A stretch of DNA of 64,000 nucleotides from Stutzerimonas stutzeri (GTDB lineage: Bacteria; Pseudomonadota; Gammaproteobacteria; Pseudomonadales; Pseudomonadaceae): the NCBI RefSeq assembly GCF_009789555.1, contig NZ_CP046902.1, positions 3,736,001-3,800,000 of the forward strand, in the 5' to 3' direction. The notes under the pieces were generated by a model. It was not told where the DNA came from. It did no database searches and saw only the letters and a list, made by a program, of their open reading frames with translations. Below, in pieces: positions 55,047 to 63,607 of this stretch. The translations under genes and the position numbers were made by a program. Numbering within the stretch: position 1 is the stretch's first letter; each line of letters begins with the position of its first letter.

Positions 55047-55495
55047 CGCGCCGCGCGCGTCAGCGCCGCCGTTGACCACGCAGCGGACGCGAGCCGTCGT
55101 CGACCGGCATCGCAGGCGTGCGCAAGGGCATGGTCCGGAAGCTGCGGCGTAAGCCCGCCCCCCCCAATCCAACAGGCGTAACGCAACCCGCGGGATTAAT
55201 CGCGGTCAATGGCTTACGCGCTGCGCTTCATCGACCGGAAGCATCGAGACAGGACCTGCAGCACCCATCATCGTCCGCAGAGGCTCGATACAGGATGTTC
55301 AATGCCCTCGACACCACATCGCCACGGAACCGGACGCTCGGCGCGCAGCCCAAACCCGATTCATCTACCCATCAGCGTACCGGAACGGCATCGGCGTCGG
55401 ACGCGGCGGCGGTTTCTATGGCAGCATCATTGCCCCGTGGCGCACGCCCGGCCGTCTGGCGTATGCCGCCCACTCGTCTCAGGAGAGCCCCTTAC
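55047..55495. other. Intergenic region before the hydrolase gene
   Basis: 449 bases. An open frame in the hydrolase reading frame runs through most of it but encodes low-complexity, Ser/Arg/Pro-rich sequence with no start or ribosome site, so it is not taken as coding. No RNA element recognised. Confidence 0.5.
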
Positions 55496-56788
55496 ATGCA
55501 ATTGTTGCTGTGCCTGACCGCGCTGCTCGCGCTGGTCGTCGCGCCTGCTCACGCCGCGGATATCAGCGTCGAGCAGTATGGCTATCCCTTGAGCAATCCG
55601 TTCGAGGCGACAATCGCCACGACACCTGCGGCGTTGCGCGCAGAAGTCCCCAGCGACGATGACATCGACCAGGCCGACTATCACCTGCGGCTGCGCCCCG
55701 AACGCGAGTTCACGTTGCCGGATAACTTCTGGGCGGTGAAACGACTGACCTATCGCCTGGCCCGACAGCCCGGCCCCGCCCCGCTGATATTCATCATCTC
55801 CGGTACCGGCGCGAGTTATGCGGCCGGCAAGACCGAGTCGCTGAAACGACTGTTCTACGGAGCGGGCTATCACGTGGTGCAGCTGTCCTCGCCCACCAGC
55901 TTCGACTTCATCGCCGCCGCCTCGCGCTACGCCACGCCGGGTTACAGCCCAGACGATGCGAAGGATCTGTACCGCGTGATGCAGGCGGTCCGGGCGCAAC
56001 AGCATGAACTGCCCGTGACCGAATTTCATCTCACCGGGTACAGCCTCGGTGCACTCAACGCCGCCTTTGTCAGCAAGCTCGACGAGACGCGCCAGAGCTT
56101 CAATTTCAAGCGCGTGCTGTTGCTCAACCCGCCGGTCAACCTGTACACGTCGATCGGCAATCTGGACAAGCTGGTGCAGACGCGGGTCGAGGCGATCGAC
56201 AGCACCACCACCTTCTACCAACTGATCCTGGAAAAACTCACGCGCTACTATCGACTGCACGGCTCGATCAACCTCGACGAGGCCATGCTGTTCGACTTCC
56301 AGCGCTCGGACTTCGCGCTGAGCGATGAGCAAATGGCGATGCTGGTGGGCTCGGTATTCCGCTTTTCGGCAGCCGACATCGTGTTCACCTCCGATCTGAT
56401 CAACCGTCGCGGCTTGATCGTGCCGCCCGACTACCCGATCGACGAGGGCACCAGCCTCGAGCCATTCTTCCGGCGCGCCCTGCTGTGCGATTTCGATTGC
56501 TATATCACCGAGCAGCTCATCCCCATGTGGCGTGCTCAGCAGGACGGTGGCAGCCTGGCGCAGCTGGTGCAGCAGGTCAGCCTCTACGCGCTGGAGGATT
56601 ATCTGCGCGACAGTCAGAAGATCGCGGTGATGCACAACGCCGATGACATCATCCTTGGCGCCGGCGACCTGGGCTTTCTGCGCCGGACCTTCGGTGACCG
56701 GATGACGCTGTACCCGCGCGGAGGCCATTGCGGCAACCTCGACTACCGGGTCAACGCTCAACACATGCTGGAGTTCTTCCGTGGCTAG
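55496..56788 (+). CDS. Secreted alpha/beta-hydrolase coupled to MlaA homologue
   Basis: A 430-residue protein with a signal peptide (MQLLLCLTALLALVVAPAHA). The hydrolase nucleophile elbow is GYSLGA (S183), preceded by an IISGTGASY oxyanion-type strand; a late HCGN segment (about residue 411) could supply the catalytic histidine. AGGAG lies before the ATG at 55496. The stop codon lies 8 bases inside the next gene, an MlaA homologue, so both are made as a unit. Homologues in P. aeruginosa are sometimes called serine/threonine kinase-like, but no kinase motif exists. A lipid-hydrolysing envelope role is inferred from the partner. Confidence 0.85.
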   Translation: MQLLLCLTALLALVVAPAHAADISVEQYGYPLSNPFEATIATTPAALRAEVPSDDDIDQADYHLRLRPEREFTLPDNFWAVKRLTYRLARQPGPAPLIFIISGTGASYAAGKTESLKRLFYGAGYHVVQLSSPTSFDFIAAASRYATPGYSPDDAKDLYRVMQAVRAQQHELPVTEFHLTGYSLGALNAAFVSKLDETRQSFNFKRVLLLNPPVNLYTSIGNLDKLVQTRVEAIDSTTTFYQLILEKLTRYYRLHGSINLDEAMLFDFQRSDFALSDEQMAMLVGSVFRFSAADIVFTSDLINRRGLIVPPDYPIDEGTSLEPFFRRALLCDFDCYITEQLIPMWRAQQDGGSLAQLVQQVSLYALEDYLRDSQKIAVMHNADDIILGAGDLGFLRRTFGDRMTLYPRGGHCGNLDYRVNAQHMLEFFRG

Positions 56789-57551
56789 ACGTCATCTTTT
56801 CGCACTGCTGCTGTTGGCCAGCGGTCTCGCCAGTGCCCAGACGCCGGTTCCCGACGAGGACGGTTTCACCCACCCGCTGCGTAACCTGCAATTCAACCCG
56901 GGGCTGGATCAGCGCGAGTTCGAGCGCGCCACCTTCGATGCGCTGGATATCTACGACCCCTGGGAGTCACTGAACCGACGCATGTATTACTTCAACTACC
57001 GCCTCGATCAGTGGGTCATGTTGCCGGCGGTGCGCGGCTACCGTTATGTCACCCCGCGGATCGTACGCACCGGCGTGAGCAATTTTTTCAACAACCTCGG
57101 CGAAATACCGACGCTCTTCAACAGCGTGGCGCAGTTCAAGGGCAAGCGCGCCATGAATACCACCGCTCGCCTGCTGTTCAACACGATCCTGGGCGTCGGC
57201 GGGATCTGGGACCCGGCCACACGCATGGGGCTGCCCCGCCTCAACGAGGACTTCGGCCAGACACTGGGCTATTACGGCGTCCCGCACGGCCCCTACCTGA
57301 TCCTGCCGGCCCTCGGCCCGTCGAACCTGCGCGATACCGCGGGCCAGGCCATGGACTTCGGCGTCGAACGGCAGATCGACTATTTCAGCTACGCCGAGGC
57401 CAGCGGCGGCGAGTTCGGCCTGACCGCGTTGCGGCTGATCGACCTGCGGCATAGCACCAGCCTTCGCTACGGCCAACTGAATTCCCCGTTCGAGTACGAG
57501 AAAGTCCGTTACGTGTATACCCGGGCGCGGGAGCTGCAAATCGAGGAATGA
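56781..57551 (+). CDS. Second MlaA/VacJ-family protein
   Basis: A 256-residue MlaA homologue with a GTG start preceded by GGAG. Signal peptide ends LASA; no lipobox cysteine. A 45-residue N-terminal extension precedes the mature core YDPWESLNRRMYYFNY, NFFNNLGEIPTLFNSVAQ, GIWDPATRMGLP and DFGQTLGYYGVPHGPYLILPALGPSN. It is more divergent from E. coli MlaA than the copy at 7141-7839. Coupling to a secreted hydrolase suggests a distinct phospholipid-handling unit of the outer membrane. Confidence 0.9.
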   Translation: MARRHLFALLLLASGLASAQTPVPDEDGFTHPLRNLQFNPGLDQREFERATFDALDIYDPWESLNRRMYYFNYRLDQWVMLPAVRGYRYVTPRIVRTGVSNFFNNLGEIPTLFNSVAQFKGKRAMNTTARLLFNTILGVGGIWDPATRMGLPRLNEDFGQTLGYYGVPHGPYLILPALGPSNLRDTAGQAMDFGVERQIDYFSYAEASGGEFGLTALRLIDLRHSTSLRYGQLNSPFEYEKVRYVYTRARELQIEE

Positions 57552-57644
57552 TTCAATCATTCGATTGGAAGCAGAGGAATTTCGCATCCTTCCATCGACA
57601 GGACGGCCGTAAGCTTCGCTCAGTTCGCACCGAGGTCACTTGCC

Positions 57645-58490
57645 ATGTCCACCCGTGAAATTCTTTCCATCAGCACCGGCCGCGCCACTTCCGATGGCGC
57701 CGGTGTCCGCCTGACCCGCCTGTTCGGCGGCGCCGCGCCAGAGCGTTTCGATCCTTTCCTGATGCTCGACGAATTCGGCTCGGACAACCCCGACGAATAC
57801 ATCGCCGGCTTTCCGCCACACCCGCACCGCGGCTTCGAAACGATCACCTACATGATCGAGGGTCGCATGCGCCATGAGGATCATCTGGGCAATGTCGGCC
57901 TGCTCGAAAGCGGTGGCGTGCAATGGATGACCGCTGCTCGCGGGGTCATCCACAGTGAAATGCCGCAGCAGGAACGTGGCGTGATGCGTGGGTTCCAGCT
58001 GTGGCTGAACCTGCCGGCGAAAAGCAAGATGGGCGATCCGGGCTATCGTGACTTCGCACCTGCTCAGATTCCGCGTCTCCGGCTGCCGAACGGCATCGAA
58101 GCGGTGGTCATCGCCGGACGCTTGCAGGCCGAAGGCGTCGATCAGCCGGGTGCCGTACAACGACCCGACACCGAACCGCAGCTGTTCGATCTGATGCTGC
58201 CCGCCGGCAGCCGCATCGATCCGCAACTGGCGAACGGTCACCGAGCCATGCTCTATGTATTCGAGGGCGAGCTTTCGGTGGCCGGAAAGCCGCTCGGCAA
58301 GAACCAGCTGGCCCGTCTGTCCGAACAGGGCAGCCTGCCATTGGCGTCCGACGCTGGCGCTCGGGTTCTATTACTGGCCGGACGCCCGCTTGGCGAGCCG
58401 ATCGTCCAGTACGGTCCGTTCGTGATGAACAGCCGCGCGGAAATCGAGCAGGCCCTGCGCGACTTTCGCGACGGCGTCCTTACGGCTTGA
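57645..58490 (+). CDS. Pirin family protein
   Basis: A 281-residue bicupin. The N-terminal cupin has the pirin metal motif FPPHPHRGFETITYM and a second histidine in ARGVIHSEMP; the C-terminal cupin lacks metal ligands, as usual. Pirins act as quercetinase-like enzymes or redox-sensing regulators. Its last 11 bases overlap the end of the convergent lpxL-type gene. Confidence 0.92.
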   Translation: MSTREILSISTGRATSDGAGVRLTRLFGGAAPERFDPFLMLDEFGSDNPDEYIAGFPPHPHRGFETITYMIEGRMRHEDHLGNVGLLESGGVQWMTAARGVIHSEMPQQERGVMRGFQLWLNLPAKSKMGDPGYRDFAPAQIPRLRLPNGIEAVVIAGRLQAEGVDQPGAVQRPDTEPQLFDLMLPAGSRIDPQLANGHRAMLYVFEGELSVAGKPLGKNQLARLSEQGSLPLASDAGARVLLLAGRPLGEPIVQYGPFVMNSRAEIEQALRDFRDGVLTA

Positions 58491-59430
58491 CCGGCTTCTT
58501 GGGCAGTTTGCGATAGAGGCTCGGCTCCCCGGCGGGGCGCGTCTTGAAGCGGCGGTGCGCCCAGAGGTATTGCTCGGGATGCCGCCGTACCGCGTCTTCC
58601 ACCCACTCGTTGATGCGCAGGCAATCGGCCTCCTCGCTTTCCCCGGGGAAATCCGCCAACGGCGCGTGGATCACCAGTCGGTAGCCGGCGCCACCGGCGA
58701 GGCGTTCCTGCGTATACGGAACGACTCGCGCCCTGCCCAACCGGGCGAACTTGGTCGTGGCCGTCACGGTTGCGGCGCTGATGCCGAACCAGGGCACGAA
58801 GAGGCTCTGCTTGCGGCCATAGTCCTGATCCGGCGCGTACCAGATGGCCCGGCCAGCGCGCAGCACCTTGAGCATCGCCCGTACGTCTTCACGCTCGATC
58901 GCGCTGGCGTCCAGGTTGTGCCGTTCACGCCCACGCCGCTGCACGAAGTCGAATACCGCATTGCCGTGTTCGCGATACATGCCATCGATGGTGTGCAACT
59001 GACTGAGCAGCGCCGCGCCAATCTCCAGCGTGGTGAAATGGAGCGCCATGAGGATGACACCCTGACCCTCGGCCTGAGCCTGTTGCAGATGCTCGAGCCC
59101 TTCGACCCTCGCCAGCTTCTGCAGCCGATCCCTGGGCCACCACCAGCTCATCGCCATCTCGAAGAAGGCAATGCCCGTCGAGGCGAAATTCTCACGCAGC
59201 AAGCGCTCCCGGTCCTTGTCGCTCAGCTCCGGGAAACAGAGCTGCAGGTTGCGTCGCGCGATGTGCCGTCTCGAGCGGGCAGTCCTGTACATCACCGCAC
59301 CAAGGGCGCGCCCCAGTAACAGCAGGACCCGATACGGCAGTTGAACCACCAGCCACAACAGACCCAGGCCCAGCCATAGCAGCCAGAAGCGTGGGTGAAA
59401 AAAGGATGCGCGAAATCGAGAACGATCCAT
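58480..59430 (-). CDS. Lipid A late acyltransferase (LpxL/HtrB family)
   Basis: A 316-residue inner-membrane acyltransferase that adds a secondary lauroyl-type chain to lipid A. One N-terminal membrane helix (about 15-40) and the catalytic HX4E motif (H131, E136 in ALHFTTLEIG) are seen, then APDQDYGRKQSLFVPWFG. The ATG at 59430 begins MDRSRFRASFFHPRFW, normal for the family. Which position it acylates cannot be told. Confidence 0.92.
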   Translation of the reverse strand: MDRSRFRASFFHPRFWLLWLGLGLLWLVVQLPYRVLLLLGRALGAVMYRTARSRRHIARRNLQLCFPELSDKDRERLLRENFASTGIAFFEMAMSWWWPRDRLQKLARVEGLEHLQQAQAEGQGVILMALHFTTLEIGAALLSQLHTIDGMYREHGNAVFDFVQRRGRERHNLDASAIEREDVRAMLKVLRAGRAIWYAPDQDYGRKQSLFVPWFGISAATVTATTKFARLGRARVVPYTQERLAGGAGYRLVIHAPLADFPGESEEADCLRINEWVEDAVRRHPEQYLWAHRRFKTRPAGEPSLYRKLPKKPVKP

Positions 59431-59590
59431 GGGCAAGCTCGAACCGGTAAAAGCGCGCATTCTAGCGATAAATCAGCCCAAGATGCGGCAGCGTCTCGAT
59501 GCGCGGCATCTGTCCGATCGCCCCGGCGACACTTGCAGGCTGCGGCCTGCCCCGCTATAAGTCCTCGCCATTTACCGCAGCAGGCAGACC

Positions 59591-60319
59591 ATGAGCCAAG
59601 CCGATCTCCCCGACCAAGCCCCCGTATTCCAGCTCAAGGGCAGCATGCTTGCCATCACCGTGCTGGAGCTGACGCAACCCGATCTGGAGCGTCTCGATCA
59701 ACAACTGGCGGTGAAGGTCGCGCAGGCGCCGGAGTTTTTCAACAACACCCCTCTGGTCCTTGCGCTGGACAAACTGCCCGCCGATTGCGGTCTCGACCTG
59801 CCAGCCCTCATCGCGCTGTGCCGCAAGCACGGCCTGCGGACGCTGGCGCTGCGGGCCGGCGATCGATCGATGCTCGACGCGGCGGGCGCGCTCGACCTGC
59901 CTGTGTTGCCACCGTCCGGCGCCAGGGAACGCAAGCTGGACCTTTCCGCCAAGGCGCCCGCCGAGCCCACCAAGCCAGCCGCGACCTATCGTCCCACTCG
60001 GGTAGTGACCACACCGATCCGCGGCGGCCAGCAGGTCTACGCCCAGGGCGGCGATCTGATCGTGCTGGCCGCCGTCAGTCCGGGTGCGGAACTTCTCGCC
60101 GATGGAAACATCCATGTCTACGGTCCGCTTCGCGGGCGCGCCCTGGCGGGCATCCAGGGCGACACCAACGCGCGAATATTCTGCCAGCAGCTCGCCGCCG
60201 AGATGGTCTCGATTGCAGGCCATTACAAGGTCGCCGAAGACCTGCGCCGCGACCCGCTGTGGACTGAAGCCGTACAGATGAAGCTATCCGGCGACGTGTT
60301 GAACATCACCCGCCTTTAA
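59591..60319 (+). CDS. minC: Septum site-determining protein MinC
   Basis: A 242-residue FtsZ-polymerisation inhibitor. The N-terminal domain (about 1-105) contacts FtsZ; the C-terminal beta-helix domain (about 130-240; TPIRGGQQVYAQGGDLIVLA, GNIHVYGPLRGRALAGI) dimerises and binds MinD. First gene of minCDE; minD follows after 91 bases. Confidence 0.96.
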   Translation: MSQADLPDQAPVFQLKGSMLAITVLELTQPDLERLDQQLAVKVAQAPEFFNNTPLVLALDKLPADCGLDLPALIALCRKHGLRTLALRAGDRSMLDAAGALDLPVLPPSGARERKLDLSAKAPAEPTKPAATYRPTRVVTTPIRGGQQVYAQGGDLIVLAAVSPGAELLADGNIHVYGPLRGRALAGIQGDTNARIFCQQLAAEMVSIAGHYKVAEDLRRDPLWTEAVQMKLSGDVLNITRL

Positions 60320-60410
60320 CGGATACTGCCGCGAATTTTCAAGCACCAAAACGGGCCTCCTGACGCCGACTCGGCTGACGGTCCCGACTTCCATATTAGG
60401 GTGAATCACC

Positions 60411-61226
60411 TTGGCCAAGATCCTCGTAGTCACTTCCGGCAAGGGTGGCGTCGGTAAAACCACCACCAGCGCCGCCATCGGTACCGGCCTCGCTCTGCGC
60501 GGCCACAAGACCGTCATCGTCGACTTCGACGTTGGCCTGCGTAACCTGGACCTGATCATGGGCTGCGAGCGCCGCGTGGTGTATGACTTCGTCAACGTCA
60601 TCCAGGGCGACGCCACCCTCACCCAGGCCCTGATCAAGGACAAGCGCCTCGAGAACCTGTACGTGCTGGCCGCCAGCCAGACCCGTGACAAGGACGCCCT
60701 GACGCTCGAAGGCGTCGGCAAGGTCATCGATGAACTGGCCAAGACCTTCGAGTTCGTCATTTGCGACTCCCCGGCCGGCATCGAGAAAGGTGCCCACCTG
60801 GCCATGTACTTCGCCGACGAAGCCATCGTCGTGACCAACCCCGAGGTGTCCTCGGTGCGTGACTCGGATCGCATGCTGGGCCTGCTGGCCAGCAAGTCGC
60901 GCCGTGCCGAGAACGGCGAAGAGCCGATCAAGGAACATCTGCTGTTGACCCGCTACAACCCCGAGCGCGTCGTCAAGGGCGAGATGCTCGGTGTCGAAGA
61001 CGTCGAGGAAATCCTGTCGATTCGCCTGCTCGGTGTCATTCCCGAATCCCAGGCAGTGCTGAAGGCTTCCAACCAGGGCGTACCGGTCATTCTCGACGAC
61101 CAGAGCGACGCCGGCCAGGCCTACAGCGACGCCGTGGATCGCCTGCTGGGCAAGGATGTCGACCATCGCTTCCTCGACGTGAAGAAGCAGGGCTTTCTCC
61201 AACGATTGTTCGGAGGCCGCGAATGA
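60411..61226 (+). CDS. minD: Septum site-determining ATPase MinD (TTG start)
   Basis: A 271-residue membrane-associated ATPase. Deviant Walker A KGGVGKTT at 11-18, VIVDFDVGLRNLDLIMGCE and a C-terminal amphipathic helix (KKQGFLQRLFGG) for membrane binding. The initiation codon is TTG at 60411, with AGGGTG eight bases ahead; no in-frame ATG gives the conserved AKILVVTSGKGG start. Its TGA overlaps the minE ATG. Confidence 0.96.
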   Translation: MAKILVVTSGKGGVGKTTTSAAIGTGLALRGHKTVIVDFDVGLRNLDLIMGCERRVVYDFVNVIQGDATLTQALIKDKRLENLYVLAASQTRDKDALTLEGVGKVIDELAKTFEFVICDSPAGIEKGAHLAMYFADEAIVVTNPEVSSVRDSDRMLGLLASKSRRAENGEEPIKEHLLLTRYNPERVVKGEMLGVEDVEEILSIRLLGVIPESQAVLKASNQGVPVILDDQSDAGQAYSDAVDRLLGKDVDHRFLDVKKQGFLQRLFGGRE

Positions 61227-61480
61227 ACCTTCTCGACTTCTTCCGTGAGCGCAAGAAGAAAGAAACGCCGGCCAATATCGCCAAGGAGCGTTTGCAGATC
61301 ATCGTCGCCCATGAGCGCGGCCAGCGCACGCAACCGGATTATCTGCCGGCCCTGCAGAAAGAGCTGGTCGAGGTGATTCGCAAATACGTCAACATCGACA
61401 GCGAACAGGTCCAGGTCGCCCTGGAAGACCAGGGCAGCTGTTCGATACTCGAGCTGAACATCACCCTGCCGGATCGCTGA
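61223..61480 (+). CDS. minE: Cell division topological specificity factor MinE
   Basis: An 85-residue protein. MNLLDFFRERKK is the membrane-targeting helix, and ANIAKERLQIIVAHERG the MinD-interacting strand/helix. It stimulates MinD ATPase, driving the oscillation. Starts by ATGA overlap with minD. Confidence 0.96.
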   Translation: MNLLDFFRERKKKETPANIAKERLQIIVAHERGQRTQPDYLPALQKELVEVIRKYVNIDSEQVQVALEDQGSCSILELNITLPDR

Positions 61481-61520
61481 TCGACCGCAGTGGCCCGCTC
61501 GCTTGTGCAGCGACAGCATC

Positions 61521-61542
61521 ATCGGCGACTTCGGTCGCCGAT
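61521..61542 (+). terminator. UUCG-capped hairpin after minE
   Basis: ATCGGCGAC (61521-61529) and GTCGCCGAT (61534-61542) form a perfect 9-bp stem closed by a TTCG tetraloop, 40 bases past minE and 20 before rluA. Only GCGTTT follows, so it may attenuate rather than stop transcription. Confidence 0.55.
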
Positions 61543-61562
61543 TGCGTTTCCGGAATCCAACG

Positions 61563-62198
61563 ATGCCCCTGAGCAACATCCAGATCGTCCATCAGGACGC
61601 CGCCCTGCTGGTAATCAACAAACCCACCCTGCTGCTGTCCGTGCCGGGCCGTGCCGATGACAACAAGGACTGCCTGGTCACACGCCTGCAGGAAAACGGC
61701 TATCGCGAGGCACGTATCGTTCATCGACTGGACTGGGAAACCTCCGGTCTGATCGTGCTCGCACGCGACGCGGACAGCCACCGCGAGCTGTCGAGGCAGT
61801 TTCATGATCGCGAAACGGAAAAGGCCTATACCGCCTTGTGCTGGGGCGAGCCGGCGCAACAGAGCGGCAGCATCGACCTGCCGCTGCGCTATGACCCGCC
61901 AACCAAACCGCGACACGTGGTCGACCATGACCTGGGCAAGCACGCATTGACTTACTGGCGGGTGTTGGAACGCTGCGGTCACTACAGCCGGGTCGAACTG
62001 ACGCCGATTACCGGACGCTCGCATCAGTTGCGTGTGCACATGCTGTCGATCGGCCATCCGCTGCTTGGCGATCGGCTCTATGCCCACGAACAGGCGCTGG
62101 CGGCCCATGATCGGCTTTGCCTGCACGCCAGCATGCTCGCACTGACGCATCCCCAGACGGGCCTGCGCATGCGCTTCGATTGCCCCGCTCCCTTCTGA
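61563..62198 (+). CDS. rluA: Pseudouridine synthase RluA
   Basis: A 211-residue pseudouridine synthase acting on 23S rRNA U746 and tRNA U32 if orthologous to E. coli RluA. The catalytic aspartate is in HRLDWETSGL (D57). No S4 domain, as expected. I chose the ATG at 61563 (MPLSNIQIVHQD); the in-frame extension upstream would translate the UUCG hairpin. It follows minE and is followed by apeB, an order shared with other Pseudomonas. Confidence 0.92.
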   Translation: MPLSNIQIVHQDAALLVINKPTLLLSVPGRADDNKDCLVTRLQENGYREARIVHRLDWETSGLIVLARDADSHRELSRQFHDRETEKAYTALCWGEPAQQSGSIDLPLRYDPPTKPRHVVDHDLGKHALTYWRVLERCGHYSRVELTPITGRSHQLRVHMLSIGHPLLGDRLYAHEQALAAHDRLCLHASMLALTHPQTGLRMRFDCPAPF

Positions 62199-62283
62199 AT
62201 GTGCACGCGCCGGTCGGCCGGTGACCGTGAGGCTGTGGCCGCCAATACGGTAAACTCCGTGACCTTGCAGTCAGGAGCTCGTC

Positions 62284-63573
62284 ATGCGCGAAGAACTCAA
62301 TCAGGGTCTGATCGATTACCTAAAAGCGTCCCCAACACACTTCCATGCCACTCGCAGCCTCGCTCAGCGGCTTCAGGCTGCCGGTTTCAAGGCGCTGGAC
62401 GAGCGAGAGACGTGGCGTACCGAGCCCGGCGGACGCTACTACGTCATCCGTAACGACTCGGCGATCATCGCTTTCCAACTGGGCAGCAAATCGCTCATCG
62501 AACATGGCATGCGCATGGTTGGCGCCCATACCGACAGCCCCTGCCTGCGTGTCAAACCCCAACCGGAACTGCAGCGCCAGGGCTTCTGGCAATTGGGCGT
62601 TGAAGTCTACGGCGGCGCCTTGCTGGCGCCCTGGTTCGATCGTGATCTCTCCCTGGCCGGCCGCGTCACCTACAGCCGTGACGGACGCATCGAAAGCCAG
62701 CTTATCGACTTCAAGCTGCCCATCGCGGTCATTCCGAGCCTGGCGATCCATCTCAATCGTGAAGCCAACCAGGGCTGGGCGATCAATCCGCAGAATGAAC
62801 TGCCGCCCATTCTGGCGCAGATCGCCAGCGAAGACAGGCCGGACTTCCGCGTCCTGCTGGCCGATCAACTCAGCCGCGAGCATGGGCTGGTCGCCGACGT
62901 GGTACTGGATTTCGAGTTGAGCTTTTACGATACCCAGAGCGCTGCCGTGATCGGCCTGAATGGCGATTTCATTGCCGGGGCTCGCCTGGACAACCTGCTG
63001 TCGTGCTTCGCTGGGCTGCAAGCCCTGCTGCGTGCCGACCGCGAGGAGACCTGCGTCCTGGTCTGTACCGATCACGAGGAAGTCGGCTCGGCCTCGATGT
63101 GCGGTGCGGACGGGCCGTTCCTCGAGCAGGTGCTGCGGCGTTTGCTACCCGAGGGCGAAGCCTTCCAGCGCAGCATCAATCGCTCGCTGCTGATCTCGGC
63201 CGACAACGCCCACGCCGTGCATCCCAACTATGCCGACAAGCACGACGGCAATCATGGTCCGAAGCTCAATGCCGGCCCCGTCATCAAGGTCAACAGCAAC
63301 CAGCGTTATGCCACCAGCAGTGAAACCGCGGGTTTCTTCCGCCATCTGTGTCTGGAAAACGAAGTCTCGGTGCAGAGCTTCGTCACCCGCAGCGACATGG
63401 GCTGCGGGTCGACGATCGGTCCAATCACCGCCAGCCAGCTCGGTGTCCGAACGGTCGACATCGGCCTACCGACGTTCGGCATGCATTCGATTCGCGAACT
63501 GGCTGGCAGCCAGGACCTGGCGCATCTGGTCAAGGTGCTCAGCGCGTTCTACTCCAGCGCCGAGCTGCCCTGA
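62284..63573 (+). CDS. apeB: M18 family aminopeptidase ApeB
   Basis: A 429-residue zinc aminopeptidase that removes N-terminal acidic residues. Metal ligands lie in VGAHTDSPCLR, GARLDNLLS and CTDHEEVGSAS, with a late GMHSIRELAG. Length typical of the bacterial family. AGGAG precedes the ATG. It converges with the alcohol dehydrogenase at the window end. Confidence 0.95.
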   Translation: MREELNQGLIDYLKASPTHFHATRSLAQRLQAAGFKALDERETWRTEPGGRYYVIRNDSAIIAFQLGSKSLIEHGMRMVGAHTDSPCLRVKPQPELQRQGFWQLGVEVYGGALLAPWFDRDLSLAGRVTYSRDGRIESQLIDFKLPIAVIPSLAIHLNREANQGWAINPQNELPPILAQIASEDRPDFRVLLADQLSREHGLVADVVLDFELSFYDTQSAAVIGLNGDFIAGARLDNLLSCFAGLQALLRADREETCVLVCTDHEEVGSASMCGADGPFLEQVLRRLLPEGEAFQRSINRSLLISADNAHAVHPNYADKHDGNHGPKLNAGPVIKVNSNQRYATSSETAGFFRHLCLENEVSVQSFVTRSDMGCGSTIGPITASQLGVRTVDIGLPTFGMHSIRELAGSQDLAHLVKVLSAFYSSAELP

Positions 63574-63579
63574 CATGGC

Positions 63580-63604
63580 CGCCGGGCGCTGCGTGTGCCC
63601 GGCG
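63580..63604. terminator. Hairpin between convergent genes
   Basis: CGCCGGGC (63580-63587) and GCCCGGCG (63597-63604) make an 8-bp stem with a 9-base loop between apeB and the reverse-strand alcohol dehydrogenase. There is no U-tract. Confidence 0.35.
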
Positions 63605-63607
63605 CGC

